Positions 15,796 to 24,131 of a stretch of 36,168 bases of DNA are shown one piece after another; position 1 is the first letter of the stretch, and each line of letters starts with the position of its first letter. Below the pieces are notes generated by a model. That model was not told the origin of the DNA. It saw only the letters and a program-made list of their open reading frames with translations, and searched no databases. The stretch comes from CAZLBV01 sp964557845 (GTDB lineage Bacteria > Acidobacteriota > Aminicenantia > Aminicenantales > Aminicenantaceae): assembly GCA_964557845.1 (NCBI GenBank), contig CAZLBV010000260.1, positions 1 to 36,168 of the forward strand, written 5' to 3'. The translations under genes and the position numbers were made by a program.

Positions 15796-17204
15796 TGGCG
15801 AAAAGCTGGATACAGTATGCAATAATACTTGTTTATTTCATTTTTATCTTTGTAAAGGGCATCCACCGCTCAAAAAATATCCATAATACAGATGATTTTT
15901 TAGTTGCCGGCAGGAATATAGGTTGGTTTTTCCTGCTTTGTACTATGGGAGCTACTGTTATTGGCGGAGGGGCTTCCATCGGAGCCATCGGCAGGACCTA
16001 TGATTGGGGGATTCTGATGCTGGCGGTTTCGAGCGGATGGTACATTCATTTCATTTTTTCGGGATTATTCGTGGCGCCCTATTTCCGGCGGGCGAAACTA
16101 TATACTGTGGCCGGTTATTTTGGGCACAGGTTTGGACCTAAAAGCCGGTTTGTGGCCTTTATTCTATCCCTGGTGTTTTCTGTGGGGGTTTTGGGGGCTC
16201 AGATGGTGGCCTTTGGGAAGATAATCACCTCTATGATCCCTGAAGCGACCTATTTACCGGTTGTTATCATCGGAGGGTCCGTTGTTATCATTTACAGCAC
16301 TGCCGGAGGACTCTTAGCGGTTATTCATACCGATGTTTATCAATTTATAATTTTGATCTTGGGGTTCACAGTGACACTTATACTCCTTGTCCCTAATCTT
16401 ATTCAAAATATGAACCAAGTGAGTTCGGTTGTCCCGCAAGAGTTTTTCCATTTGGATGGAGGAAAGGGTGTTCTGTTCCTGATAACTACTTTCCTGGCAT
16501 TCCTCTTAGGGGAGACGTTTGCTCCCGGATATGCTACCAGATACTGTGTGGGAAAGGATGTAAAGGAGACGAAAAAAGGGATCGTAGGAGCCGGTGCCTT
16601 TCTGGCCATCACATTCCCTGTGATCCTCTTTTTTATCGCCCTGTATGCGAGGATCCATTTTCCTCATATTGATGGTGAAGCCGCCCTGCCGATGACTGTC
16701 CTTAAATTAAACAATCCTGTTATGGGGGGTGTCATTATTGCTGCCTTGATGTGTGCGGTCATGTCTTCAGCGGATTCTATTTTGAATTCCTCGACGGCTA
16801 TTTTTGTTAAGGATCTGTATGAAGAATATATTTCCAAAGGAAATCCTAACAACCGGCGAAGCCTGGTTATTGCCCGTTTCAGTTCGCTGGGATTGGGGAT
16901 AGTGGGGATTTTTATGGCCTTGGTTCTTCCCAATGTCATAGATTTACTCCTCCTCACCTATAATCTTTGGGCGCCGGGGATCATTCTGCCTGTCATAGTG
17001 GGCATTTTTTCTAAGAAAAAGGGAAAGGATTTTAATTGGAGTATTTTTATCACCATGGCTGCGGCAACAGGCGCAACCATCCTTTATATGGCTCTCCCAT
17101 ATAAGAAGACCATTCAACCCAGCATTATTGGGATTTCTGTGTCTTGTCTGGTTTATTTTTCTTTTCTATTATTTTTCAAAGGTAGATCCAATCTCGACTC
17201 GTGA
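15795..17204 (+). CDS. Sodium:solute symporter (SSS/SLC5 family)
   Basis: 469 residues with about 13 membrane helices. The N-terminal half has NTDDFLVAGRNIGWFFL, the family's 'DFflAGR' loop, then GATVIGGGASIGAIGRTYDWG and a VFSVGVLGAQM helix. SSADSILNSSTAIFVKDLYE in the second half matches the sodium-site region of SSS transporters. These carriers take up amino acids, sugars, pantothenate or other organic solutes with sodium. Start ATG at 15795 shares one base with the methyltransferase stop (TAATG) and a GAGGTGGG site lies inside that gene's end; the GTG at 15780 is in frame but less likely. Its place in the operon suggests it moves a substrate or product of the racemase-GNAT and methyltransferase. 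Confidence 0.9.
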   Translation: MAKSWIQYAIILVYFIFIFVKGIHRSKNIHNTDDFLVAGRNIGWFFLLCTMGATVIGGGASIGAIGRTYDWGILMLAVSSGWYIHFIFSGLFVAPYFRRAKLYTVAGYFGHRFGPKSRFVAFILSLVFSVGVLGAQMVAFGKIITSMIPEATYLPVVIIGGSVVIIYSTAGGLLAVIHTDVYQFIILILGFTVTLILLVPNLIQNMNQVSSVVPQEFFHLDGGKGVLFLITTFLAFLLGETFAPGYATRYCVGKDVKETKKGIVGAGAFLAITFPVILFFIALYARIHFPHIDGEAALPMTVLKLNNPVMGGVIIAALMCAVMSSADSILNSSTAIFVKDLYEEYISKGNPNNRRSLVIARFSSLGLGIVGIFMALVLPNVIDLLLLTYNLWAPGIILPVIVGIFSKKKGKDFNWSIFITMAAATGATILYMALPYKKTIQPSIIGISVSCLVYFSFLLFFKGRSNLDS

Positions 17205-17280
17205 ATAAATCCAGGATAGTAAACCATAAAGATGAATATTCTTTTGAATTCGTTTAACCTTATCAAATCCAATAATTTTT

Positions 17281-18444
17281 TCAGTCCGCAATATACCCGG
17301 CCCTGTGCATGACCCTATAGCTGCCGGAAGTTACTTTTACCTTGATATTTCTGAATTTTCCATCGGGCCGGTAATTTTGAGGAGTGTAATACAGAAGATA
17401 ATAGGTCTCGGAAGCTTGAACACTCTTTTTAAAGGAAAAGGAGGGATTGGCGGAACTTTCCACCAGGCCTCCGGTGGCATCTGCGATCTGTTTAAACGCA
17501 CTGAAGACCTCAGCCGACTGATTCATCCATTCTTGGTCTGCATCCAATGTGAGTTGAGAAGCATCTCTTTCAGGTTCCAGGGTCACGTAGACAAAATGAC
17601 AGGTTATGGATGAATCAGCGAAAATGGCTTTGACATTATCCATATCAAAGGAAACAGCCTTCATCAGGTCAAAAGCATCCAATTCGTATAAACCTGGAGG
17701 AAGCGGCATCATTTCTTTCTGATAAAAGAGAAAGACATGTTTCTGACCGGGCTGTTCTTTTAGATAATCGGCGAATTCAGTGACTCTTTTTTCATCAAAC
17801 TGCGTCCGGTCCCGCATCATCCGGCATATATTTTTTAACATTTGAAGTTTTACCCTTGGATCGAGCCCTTCTATTTGTTTTATCCGGAAAAATTCTTCAA
17901 TGAGGTTTTTGTATTCCCGGCTGGCCTGTAATGTATCCTTTCTGATTTTCCCAATTAACTGTTCGGCTATTTTTCCTCGAGGCATTTGTTTTAAAGCCGC
18001 AGCTTTGAAATTGTAGGCTTTTTCAGGAGTCATGACCTTTAGATTATCTTGGGGTTCGATGATATTTTCAAAAAAATAGGTCACGGCCTCGCCGATTTTA
18101 GGAAGATAATCGATCACTTCAAAAAATAAAACAAAGTTTCGGGAGGTCTGAGGAGAAAGTTGTTTCAGGACTGCCTCTTTTCCAGGCAGTGCTTCTTCTC
18201 TTTCGATTTGGGTCTTTTTGATGAGATATACGGCGTCTATCTTTTGAAGAATTCCATTCTCATAGACTTCAAAGTCATTTAGAGCGAGATCATCAATGAA
18301 TCGATCCCCTCTAAATACTCTGACCGGAACTTCTATATTGATCGCCATGGTCCTGTGCTGAAGCTCCTGGGTGCTGGTTCCCATTGCTAGAAGGCACAGG
18401 AGTATTGATATAATGCCCTTAATGGAGTTTGGATGTAATCTCAC
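17281..18444 (-). CDS. Secreted VWFA-related protein (Acidobacteria-type)
   Basis: 387 residues beginning with GTG. A signal peptide (IKGIISILLCLLAMG, cleavage near residue 25) is followed by 'VPVRVFRGDRFIDDLALNDFEVYENG', the N-terminal block of the VWFA-related protein family (TIGR03436-like) that is expanded in Acidobacteriota. A Rossmann-like core follows and a C-terminal block with SETYYLLYYTPQNY and FRNIKVKV..YRVMHRAGY closes the family pattern. The MIDAS motif DxSxS expected near residue 108 is replaced by FEVIDYLPK, so metal-dependent adhesion is doubtful. Function is unknown; members are probably periplasmic or surface-exposed. The start is the weakest part of the call because no strong ribosome binding site precedes the GTG. 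It is convergent with the symporter. Confidence 0.8.
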   Translation of the reverse strand: MRLHPNSIKGIISILLCLLAMGTSTQELQHRTMAINIEVPVRVFRGDRFIDDLALNDFEVYENGILQKIDAVYLIKKTQIEREEALPGKEAVLKQLSPQTSRNFVLFFEVIDYLPKIGEAVTYFFENIIEPQDNLKVMTPEKAYNFKAAALKQMPRGKIAEQLIGKIRKDTLQASREYKNLIEEFFRIKQIEGLDPRVKLQMLKNICRMMRDRTQFDEKRVTEFADYLKEQPGQKHVFLFYQKEMMPLPPGLYELDAFDLMKAVSFDMDNVKAIFADSSITCHFVYVTLEPERDASQLTLDADQEWMNQSAEVFSAFKQIADATGGLVESSANPSFSFKKSVQASETYYLLYYTPQNYRPDGKFRNIKVKVTSGSYRVMHRAGYIAD

Positions 18445-18572
18445 CTATTTTCTCGAGAATTATTTTAACCTAATTTTGATTATTAGCAAAATTCATACCA
18501 AGATAAATCAGGGGAAGCATCCTTTTGTAGAGAGCATAGTTGTTTAAAAATCAGTACAGTTGTAACAAAAGA

Positions 18573-18625
18573 CTGACCGGGCCCGTTTTTTTAGTGTGAA
18601 GCGTTCTGCTTGGCTCCCCGGTCAG
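18573..18625. repeat. Inverted repeat CTGACCGGG/CCCGGTCAG in the spacer 18445-18769
   Basis: Perfect 9-bp arms (18573-18581 and 18617-18625) enclose 35 bases that hold a small AAGC/GCTT hairpin and a T7 run. The right arm is part of a tRNA-like fragment. The remainder of the spacer shows only the candidate promoter before 18770. Confidence 0.5.
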
Positions 18626-18634
18626 GACTCGAAC
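18611..18634 (-). other. tRNA-Asn-like 3' end fragment (possible att remnant)
   Basis: On the minus strand this reads GTTCGAGTCC, TGACCGG, GGAGCCA: a T-loop (TTCGAGT), a 3' acceptor strand CCGGGGA, discriminator G and an encoded CCA, as in the tail of bacterial tRNA-Asn. The expected 5' parts (acceptor TCCCCGG, D-arm, anticodon arm) are absent upstream on that strand and the 5' side of the T-stem does not pair. It is therefore a fragment, not a gene; tRNA 3' ends are classic integrase attachment sites. Confidence 0.45.
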
Positions 18635-18707
18635 TAAATAAATATCCTCAACTTTGAATATCATTGGAAAAGTCTCCTATTTTGCCACCTGTTTTCTAGT
18701 AAAAGGC

Positions 18708-18736
18708 TTAACAAAATGGTATGAATCGGGTATGCT
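18708..18736 (+). promoter_or_regulatory. Candidate promoter of the envelope operon
   Basis: TTAACA (18708-18713), 17-base spacer, TATGCT (18731-18736). The -35 matches five of six and the -10 four of six. It lies about 35 bases before the first start codon. Confidence 0.4.
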
Positions 18737-18769
18737 TTTTGTTTGTTTTTCGAGAGATTGGATTAAGAT

Positions 18770-19573
18770 GTGTGCACAGTGGAAATAATGTCGTTAGGAA
18801 AAAAATTGCTTGTGGGTGCGTTTGCCGCGGTTGCAGTGCTCATTATTCTTGTCGGACCTATAAAAGCGATAAGACCTGAGGATTTAAGCGATCTTGATCC
18901 CAAGGAGATCCTGAATAAAGTGGATGACCTTATGCGGGGTGATTCCAGCACCGGAAAGATGGAGATGATCGTTCAAACCGCTCACTGGAAAAGGACATTA
19001 AGCGTTCAATTCTGGAGCAAGGGAAAAGATAAATCATTGCTCCGGATTTTGTCTCCCAAAAAAGAGAGGGGTATGTCGACCCTTCGCGCCGGCAGCGACA
19101 TATGGAACTATCTGCCTAAAGTCAACCGGGTAATAAGAGTTCCTTCGGCTATGATGGCGGCATCCTGGATGGGCAGCCATTTTAACAATGATGACCTCTT
19201 GAAGAACAGCCGTATGGCTGATGATTATGAAGTGGCCGTAACCTTTAGAGGGGAAAAAGATAGCCAAGATATAATCGAGGTCACATGTAATGCGCGGCCG
19301 GATGTACCGGTTGTTTGGAGTAAGGTCTTAGTCACTGTCACTGATCCGGACCATGTGCCGGTTTTGATCCGCTACTATGATGAGGACCTTAAGCCGGTCC
19401 GCACCATGTTATTTTCTGAAGTCGGAGTCCTAGGCGGGAGAAAAGTGCCCAAAGTCATAAAGGTCATTCCTGAGTATAAACCTGATGAATATACTGTGGT
19501 AAGGTATCATGAGATAATCTATGGTCTTCCTTTGGAGGATGATTTTTTTTCGATCAGGAATCTCCAGCGATAA
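18770..19573 (+). CDS. LolA-like outer-membrane lipoprotein-sorting family protein
   Basis: 267 residues. The N-terminus has a signal anchor or signal peptide (LLVGAFAAVAVLIILVGPIKA). 'KVDDLMRGDSSTGKMEMIVQ', 'KSLLRILSPKKERGMSTLR', 'IWNYLPKVNRVIRVP' and 'MMAASWMGSHFNNDDLLKN' are the conserved blocks of the LolA-like family annotated as outer membrane lipoprotein-sorting protein (PF17131 type): a periplasmic half-barrel that carries lipid or lipoprotein. The first ATG (18770) has only a weak ribosome binding site; ATG 18788 (MSLGKKLL) gives a more typical signal peptide and is an equally good start. It is directly upstream of two permeases, an ATPase and a beta-barrel, which fits a role as periplasmic carrier for that exporter. 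Confidence 0.85.
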   Translation: MCTVEIMSLGKKLLVGAFAAVAVLIILVGPIKAIRPEDLSDLDPKEILNKVDDLMRGDSSTGKMEMIVQTAHWKRTLSVQFWSKGKDKSLLRILSPKKERGMSTLRAGSDIWNYLPKVNRVIRVPSAMMAASWMGSHFNNDDLLKNSRMADDYEVAVTFRGEKDSQDIIEVTCNARPDVPVVWSKVLVTVTDPDHVPVLIRYYDEDLKPVRTMLFSEVGVLGGRKVPKVIKVIPEYKPDEYTVVRYHEIIYGLPLEDDFFSIRNLQR

Positions 19574-19623
19574 AAACATGTTTTTGGCTTTTTTCTGAAA
19601 CGTTGATATAAAATATACCAAGA

Positions 19624-20838
19624 ATGTTCATTCAATATGCCTGGCGGAATTTGTGGCGAAATAAAAGAAGAACCCTGATTATCTTTTTTGGCCTGGCAGT
19701 AACTTCTGCGGTCTTGATTGTTACTTTCTCACTGGTTACAGGAATGATCAGGCAGACCATTCGAAGCGCTGCCGATGTTACTGTTGGCGAGGTTCAAATT
19801 TATGCCAAAGACTATTTAAATTCCCGGTCTTTTTATTCCATCCTTCCTTATAAACCGGGTATCTTATCCAGGTTTGAAAGCAGCGGCATTGGAGCTGCTG
19901 CCAGAATCTATGGTTATGGATTGGCCGCATCTGGCCCTAAATCAGCAGGTGTGCTGTATTGGGGGATCGATCCAGGGGAAGAACGGGAATCTTTTGAGCT
20001 ATATAAAATGCTTAGGGAAGGAGATTTTTTAGAAGATTGGTCAAGTGGTTCTGTGATCTTAGGCGATAAATTAGCCAAGTCTTTGGATGTTCGTATCGGG
20101 AGCGAGCTGATCGCTGTGGTTCAGGCAGCAGACGGTTCCTTGGGGAATGAGCTGTTAACTGTGACCGGTATTCTGCAGCCCATCAGTGAAAAAATTGACA
20201 GGGAAGCTGCCATTCTGCATGAAAAGGATTTTCGTGAATTGTTCGTAATGGAATCAGGTTTTCATGAGATTGTTCTTAATTCAAGAGGAAAATTTTCTAT
20301 GGATAAATTAAAGACTTTGGCAGGAGATGTTATACAGGATGCTGAAAGTACCACCTGGAGGAATGTGCTCCCCGGATTATCAGGAATGATCAATGTTCTA
20401 AATATTATAAACTGGATCTACGGCGCCATACTCTTTCTTTCCGCCGGTTTAGGAATGATGAATACCATCCTGATGTCCACGTTTGACCGGATCAAGGAGT
20501 TTGGTGTGCTGAAAGCTTTAGGGACGACTCCGTTACGACTGACAGCTAATGTAGTCACGGAGGCCCTAGTCTTGTGCCTGGCGGCGTCGCTAGCGGGCGC
20601 GGCCATTGGTGTTCCCGCTGCTCTTTATCTACAGGAAAGTGGAATAAATATCTCTTATTTTTCCTCGGGTTATACCTTTTCCGGGCTGGCTGTTTCGCCA
20701 GTATGGAAAGCTCAACTGGGGGCTGTTCAGATCCTGTTTCCTTTGGCGATGATGTGGGTGATCTGTTCTCTGTCTGCACTCTATCCAGCATTTCTGGCAG
20801 CCAGAATGGATGCATTAAAGGCTATGACTCATGTTTAA
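19624..20838 (+). CDS. FtsX/LolC-type ABC transporter permease, first copy
   Basis: 404 residues. AWRNLWRNKRRTLIIFFGLAV at the N-terminus is the hallmark start of MacB/LolC/FtsX permeases (amphipathic basic segment, then helix 1). A large periplasmic domain (residues ~45-255) follows and three C-terminal helices at ~265-290, ~315-340 and ~365-390, with the cytoplasmic coupling segment STFDRIKEFGVLKALG between the first two. These permeases act mechanically on periplasmic substrates such as lipoproteins rather than forming a classic channel. The stop overlaps the start of the second permease by eight bases. The ribosome binding site is weak, suggesting coupling to the upstream gene. Confidence 0.9.
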   Translation: MFIQYAWRNLWRNKRRTLIIFFGLAVTSAVLIVTFSLVTGMIRQTIRSAADVTVGEVQIYAKDYLNSRSFYSILPYKPGILSRFESSGIGAAARIYGYGLAASGPKSAGVLYWGIDPGEERESFELYKMLREGDFLEDWSSGSVILGDKLAKSLDVRIGSELIAVVQAADGSLGNELLTVTGILQPISEKIDREAAILHEKDFRELFVMESGFHEIVLNSRGKFSMDKLKTLAGDVIQDAESTTWRNVLPGLSGMINVLNIINWIYGAILFLSAGLGMMNTILMSTFDRIKEFGVLKALGTTPLRLTANVVTEALVLCLAASLAGAAIGVPAALYLQESGINISYFSSGYTFSGLAVSPVWKAQLGAVQILFPLAMMWVICSLSALYPAFLAARMDALKAMTHV

Positions 20839-22084
20839 ATCGAAACGATCCATATTTGATATGCAGCCGCAAGTAGCCTGGAGAAACCTGCGGCGGAATT
20901 TGAGACGCACAGCAATAACAGTATCAGCCGTATCGCTGGGACTGGCGTTCGCGGTTTTTTATACAGCCATGCATGCCGGAGTTAATAAACAGCTGATCGA
21001 ACAGGGAATCAGGTTTTATGGAGGCCACATAATCCTGGAACATCCACAGTACCGCCATGCTCCCTCAGTGGATCTTTTTATTGCTGGTGCCGAAAAACTT
21101 ATGAGTAAGATCCAAAAAAGCAGTAGTTCAGTTAACACCTCAAGAGTCATAATAAATTATGGAATGGCCAGGACAGCTTATGCTTCTGACGGTGTTCTGA
21201 TCAAAGGAAATGATTCTCTATCTAATAAAGAATCGCCTTTCGTTAAATTGATCATCTCCGGCAGGTTTATTGGCAGTGGAAATGATGGCAATATCTGCAT
21301 GGGAAAGAAGCTGGCCGATCTTCTGCATCTTCGTGTAGGCCAGAAATTTGTGCTGACCACAAATGATATTACAGGCACATTGACCGAAGGGCTTTGCCGG
21401 GTTGAGGGAATATTTGAAACAGGTATAGAGGAGATAGATTCCAGACTGGTCCTTGCCCCCATAGGATATTTAGAGGATCTGCTGATGATGCCATCTGGCG
21501 GTGCCAATCAGGTCGCTGTGTTACTCGATGATCCTGGAAAACACTCAAAAGTAAGCAGGCAGATTTCAACTTTGCTTGCAGATGAGTCTATTAAGTTATA
21601 TTCCTGGAAAGAAGTCCTTCCGGAGTTAGCCTCATATTTAAGTGTTGATCAGGCTGCCAATTTAATTTTTCAGGGAATTCTTTTTTTTATTATTCTATTT
21701 ACAATCTTCAACACAATACTTATGTCGGTTAATGAAAGGAACAGGGAATTTGCGGTTCTTTTAGCTGTGGGAACGCCTCCCCTTCGCTTGCGATGGCAGC
21801 TTTTTTTAGAAGCAGTCTATATAGGAATTGCCGGATGTTTGATCGGACTCATCATTGGAGGGCTGGTTTCTTATATCATCCAGATCAAGGGATTGAATGT
21901 GAGTTTTGTCTATGGAAACGAAATGTCGATCTCAGGTTTATCCGTATCGCCGCTGATCCATGCGTATGTAACCTGGGATCTGCTGGGAGGGTTGGGGGGA
22001 GCCATGCTGGTTTTGGTAACGCTGGTGTCATTTATTCCCATGCGGAGGATAGCGAGGATTTCACTGACGGAGACTTTAAGATAG
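20831..22084 (+). CDS. FtsX/LolC-type ABC transporter permease, second copy
   Basis: 417 residues of the same architecture as the preceding permease: VAWRNLRRNLRRTAITVSAV, periplasmic domain (~45-265), then three helices (FQGILFFIILFTIFNTILMS, the segment around EAVYIGIAGCLIGLIIGGL, and the C-terminal pair after VSPLIHAYV). The coupling segment is SVNERNREFAVLLAVG. The two proteins are clearly paralogous in design but diverged, as in LolC/LolE heterodimers. It overlaps the upstream permease and its stop is inside the AGGAG site of the ATPase gene. An internal ATG at 20861 (MQPQVAWRNL) is an alternative start. Confidence 0.9.
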   Translation: MFKSKRSIFDMQPQVAWRNLRRNLRRTAITVSAVSLGLAFAVFYTAMHAGVNKQLIEQGIRFYGGHIILEHPQYRHAPSVDLFIAGAEKLMSKIQKSSSSVNTSRVIINYGMARTAYASDGVLIKGNDSLSNKESPFVKLIISGRFIGSGNDGNICMGKKLADLLHLRVGQKFVLTTNDITGTLTEGLCRVEGIFETGIEEIDSRLVLAPIGYLEDLLMMPSGGANQVAVLLDDPGKHSKVSRQISTLLADESIKLYSWKEVLPELASYLSVDQAANLIFQGILFFIILFTIFNTILMSVNERNREFAVLLAVGTPPLRLRWQLFLEAVYIGIAGCLIGLIIGGLVSYIIQIKGLNVSFVYGNEMSISGLSVSPLIHAYVTWDLLGGLGGAMLVLVTLVSFIPMRRIARISLTETLR

Positions 22085-22092
22085 GAGAAAGA

Positions 22093-22770
22093 ATGGCGGA
22101 AATAGTCAAACTAACCGGGATCGATAAAGACTACGGCCGGAACAATGTGATCGTGCATGCCCTAAAAGATATAGATCTTTGTCTTCAAATCGGTGATTTT
22201 GCCGCAGTTTTCGGTCCCTCAGGATCAGGAAAGACCACTCTGCTGAATATAATCGGCGGCCTGGATAAGCCCACCCGGGGTATAGTGGAAGTAGACGGAA
22301 TTGGTTTAAACAAATTGAACATGACCCGGTTATCACTGATACGTAGAGACAGGATAGGCTTTATCTTCCAATCCTTTAACCTTGTTCCGGTCTTTACTGC
22401 TATGGAAAATGCAGAGTATATCCTGATGCTGCAGGGAGTTTCAAAACCAAAACGAAGAAAGATAGTGGGCGAGCTGCTGGAGGAGGTTGGATTGGGAGGT
22501 ATGGAAAACCGGTTCCCGAGAGAGCTTTCCGGAGGACAGCAGCAGCGGGTGGCCATCGCGCGAGCCATAGCTGCCTCGCCGGCTATTGTGCTGGCGGATG
22601 AGCCCACTGCCAATGTGGATTCTGAGACATCGGCCGGGATCATGGAATTACTTCAGCGGTTGAATAAAGATAAAAACATCACCTTTTTATATTCGTCTCA
22701 TGATAGGAATGTGATCAGGTATGCCGGTCGTTCATTTCAACTAAAGGATGGGCAGCTCGAAGAGAAATGA
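22093..22770 (+). CDS. LolD/MacB-type ABC transporter ATPase
   Basis: 225 residues, the normal length for LolD-type ATPases. Walker A GPSGSGKT (41-48), Q-loop Q93 in FIFQSFNLVPVFTAMEN, signature LSGGQQQR (145-152), Walker B IVLADEP (165-171) and switch histidine H203 (SSHD) are all intact. The FQSFNLVP..T..EN pattern belongs to the MacB/LolD group. The start is ATG 22093 (MAEIVKLTGI) with AGGAGA immediately upstream; the same frame is open to 21793 but that part is out-of-frame sequence of the permease gene. It energises the two preceding permeases. Confidence 0.95.
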   Translation: MAEIVKLTGIDKDYGRNNVIVHALKDIDLCLQIGDFAAVFGPSGSGKTTLLNIIGGLDKPTRGIVEVDGIGLNKLNMTRLSLIRRDRIGFIFQSFNLVPVFTAMENAEYILMLQGVSKPKRRKIVGELLEEVGLGGMENRFPRELSGGQQQRVAIARAIAASPAIVLADEPTANVDSETSAGIMELLQRLNKDKNITFLYSSHDRNVIRYAGRSFQLKDGQLEEK

Positions 22771-22771
22771 A

Positions 22772-24079
22772 ATGACTTATATGGGATCAAGTAAGGGAAG
22801 GATAATTTTTCTTTTTATATTTTTTAGTCTTATGGCTTTGGGGATAGTCCTGGGAAATCAGAAAGAATATGATCCGACCTATTTATCCAAGCTGGGAGGC
22901 AGTTTTAGAACCTATGCCACCTCCTCATTTTATACTGAACTCCCGCCATTCTTTTACCCGTCTGAGAAAATCTGGCAGAACGTGCTCAGGCTGACAGCAG
23001 AGGGGCACCCCTTAAAATGGCTTTTCTATGATTTCCATCTGGTTCAGAACCTGACAGCTGCCAATATCAGCCTCGACCAAGTTTATGCTTTCCGCCTGGA
23101 AGACAACCGCTATCAGGGTGTGGCCGCCTCTTTGGATCTTTATGAAAAAGACAAGGTCAGGGCTGCCAGCCGGCTGGATCGGATGAACATTAAAGTCGCT
23201 TTTCCCTGGCTGGATATTACCCTTGGGCGGCAGGCTGTGACCTTCGGCAAAACCTACTTTTGGAATCCCCTGGATGTTTTCCTTTCCTTTAAGTCTATCC
23301 AGATGGATAGGGATTATAAAACTGGGGTGGATGGGATCAGAGTGGATCTGCCGTTGGGTTTATACTCTGGAGTAAATCTACTATATGTGGCCGGAAAAGA
23401 GATCAATTTTGAAGATAGTTTTGCCCGAACCCAAATGGACACAAATATTTCCTGGTATGGATCGTCGCTGTTCGCTCGTTATTTCACCAAACTTAAAGAC
23501 TGGGATCTTTCCTTTCAAGCCGGTAAGATCTACGGAGGATATCATGCAGGCGGCGGGACGACCGGAGAATTAGGCCCTTTGGATTTTCGCCTGGAGGCGG
23601 CCTACTTTTTTTCTCTCAAACAGATTGCCTTGCCCGATCCTTTGCCCGACTTGCTGTTGGAGGATTACTTAACTGCAGTTTTAGGCATAGGTCACAGATT
23701 TGAAAACGGGCTTTTAGTTGAAATTGAAGTATTCCTTAACGGTAGGGCTCAAACAGAATATCTGGAAAGCGCTCTGCTCCGCTTGGTGCATGGTTCCAAT
23801 GACCACTTAAGTACCCGTCTTTTGGGAGCCATGCTGTCCTATGACCTTCTGCCGATCGTCAACAGCCGTTTGGTATGGATCTATTCTCTTTCCGATCGAT
23901 CGTCTTTATTTCAGCCAAGCCTTTCCATCTCCCTGACGGATGAATCCGATCTGATCCTGGGTGGAAATATATGTTTAGGGGAGAAACCATATTTATCACA
24001 GAACCTATACCCTCGTATATTGAGTGAATTCGGAACATATCCGGATATTCTCTATCTTGAGTACAAGATCTATTTTTAA
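22772..24079 (+). CDS. Predicted outer-membrane beta-barrel protein in the Lol-like operon
   Basis: About 435 residues with an N-terminal signal segment (GRIIFLFIFFSLMALGIVLG). The body is a run of alternating hydrophobic/polar, aromatic-rich strands (for example IKVAFPWLDITLGRQAVTFG and FRLEAAYFFSL) and ends in YLEYKIYF, a C-terminal aromatic residue typical of BAM substrates. 'DITLGRQAVTFGKTYFWNPLDVF' resembles alginate-export or DUF1302-type porins. Start choice is uncertain: ATG 22772 lies one base after the ATPase stop with AAGAGA upstream; ATG 22748 and 22781 are in frame. It may be the outer-membrane partner of the exporter. No specific family is certain. Confidence 0.75.
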   Translation: MTYMGSSKGRIIFLFIFFSLMALGIVLGNQKEYDPTYLSKLGGSFRTYATSSFYTELPPFFYPSEKIWQNVLRLTAEGHPLKWLFYDFHLVQNLTAANISLDQVYAFRLEDNRYQGVAASLDLYEKDKVRAASRLDRMNIKVAFPWLDITLGRQAVTFGKTYFWNPLDVFLSFKSIQMDRDYKTGVDGIRVDLPLGLYSGVNLLYVAGKEINFEDSFARTQMDTNISWYGSSLFARYFTKLKDWDLSFQAGKIYGGYHAGGGTTGELGPLDFRLEAAYFFSLKQIALPDPLPDLLLEDYLTAVLGIGHRFENGLLVEIEVFLNGRAQTEYLESALLRLVHGSNDHLSTRLLGAMLSYDLLPIVNSRLVWIYSLSDRSSLFQPSLSISLTDESDLILGGNICLGEKPYLSQNLYPRILSEFGTYPDILYLEYKIYF

Positions 24080-24131
24080 CCTGGAATTATTCAGCTTAAA
24101 TAGAGGGCAACTTTAATTTTAGGAGATATTG

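Noticed and set aside
21793..22092. Upstream part of the frame that contains the ABC ATPase
   Set aside because: It is the permease gene read in another frame; the ATPase proper starts at 22093 after an AGGAGA site.
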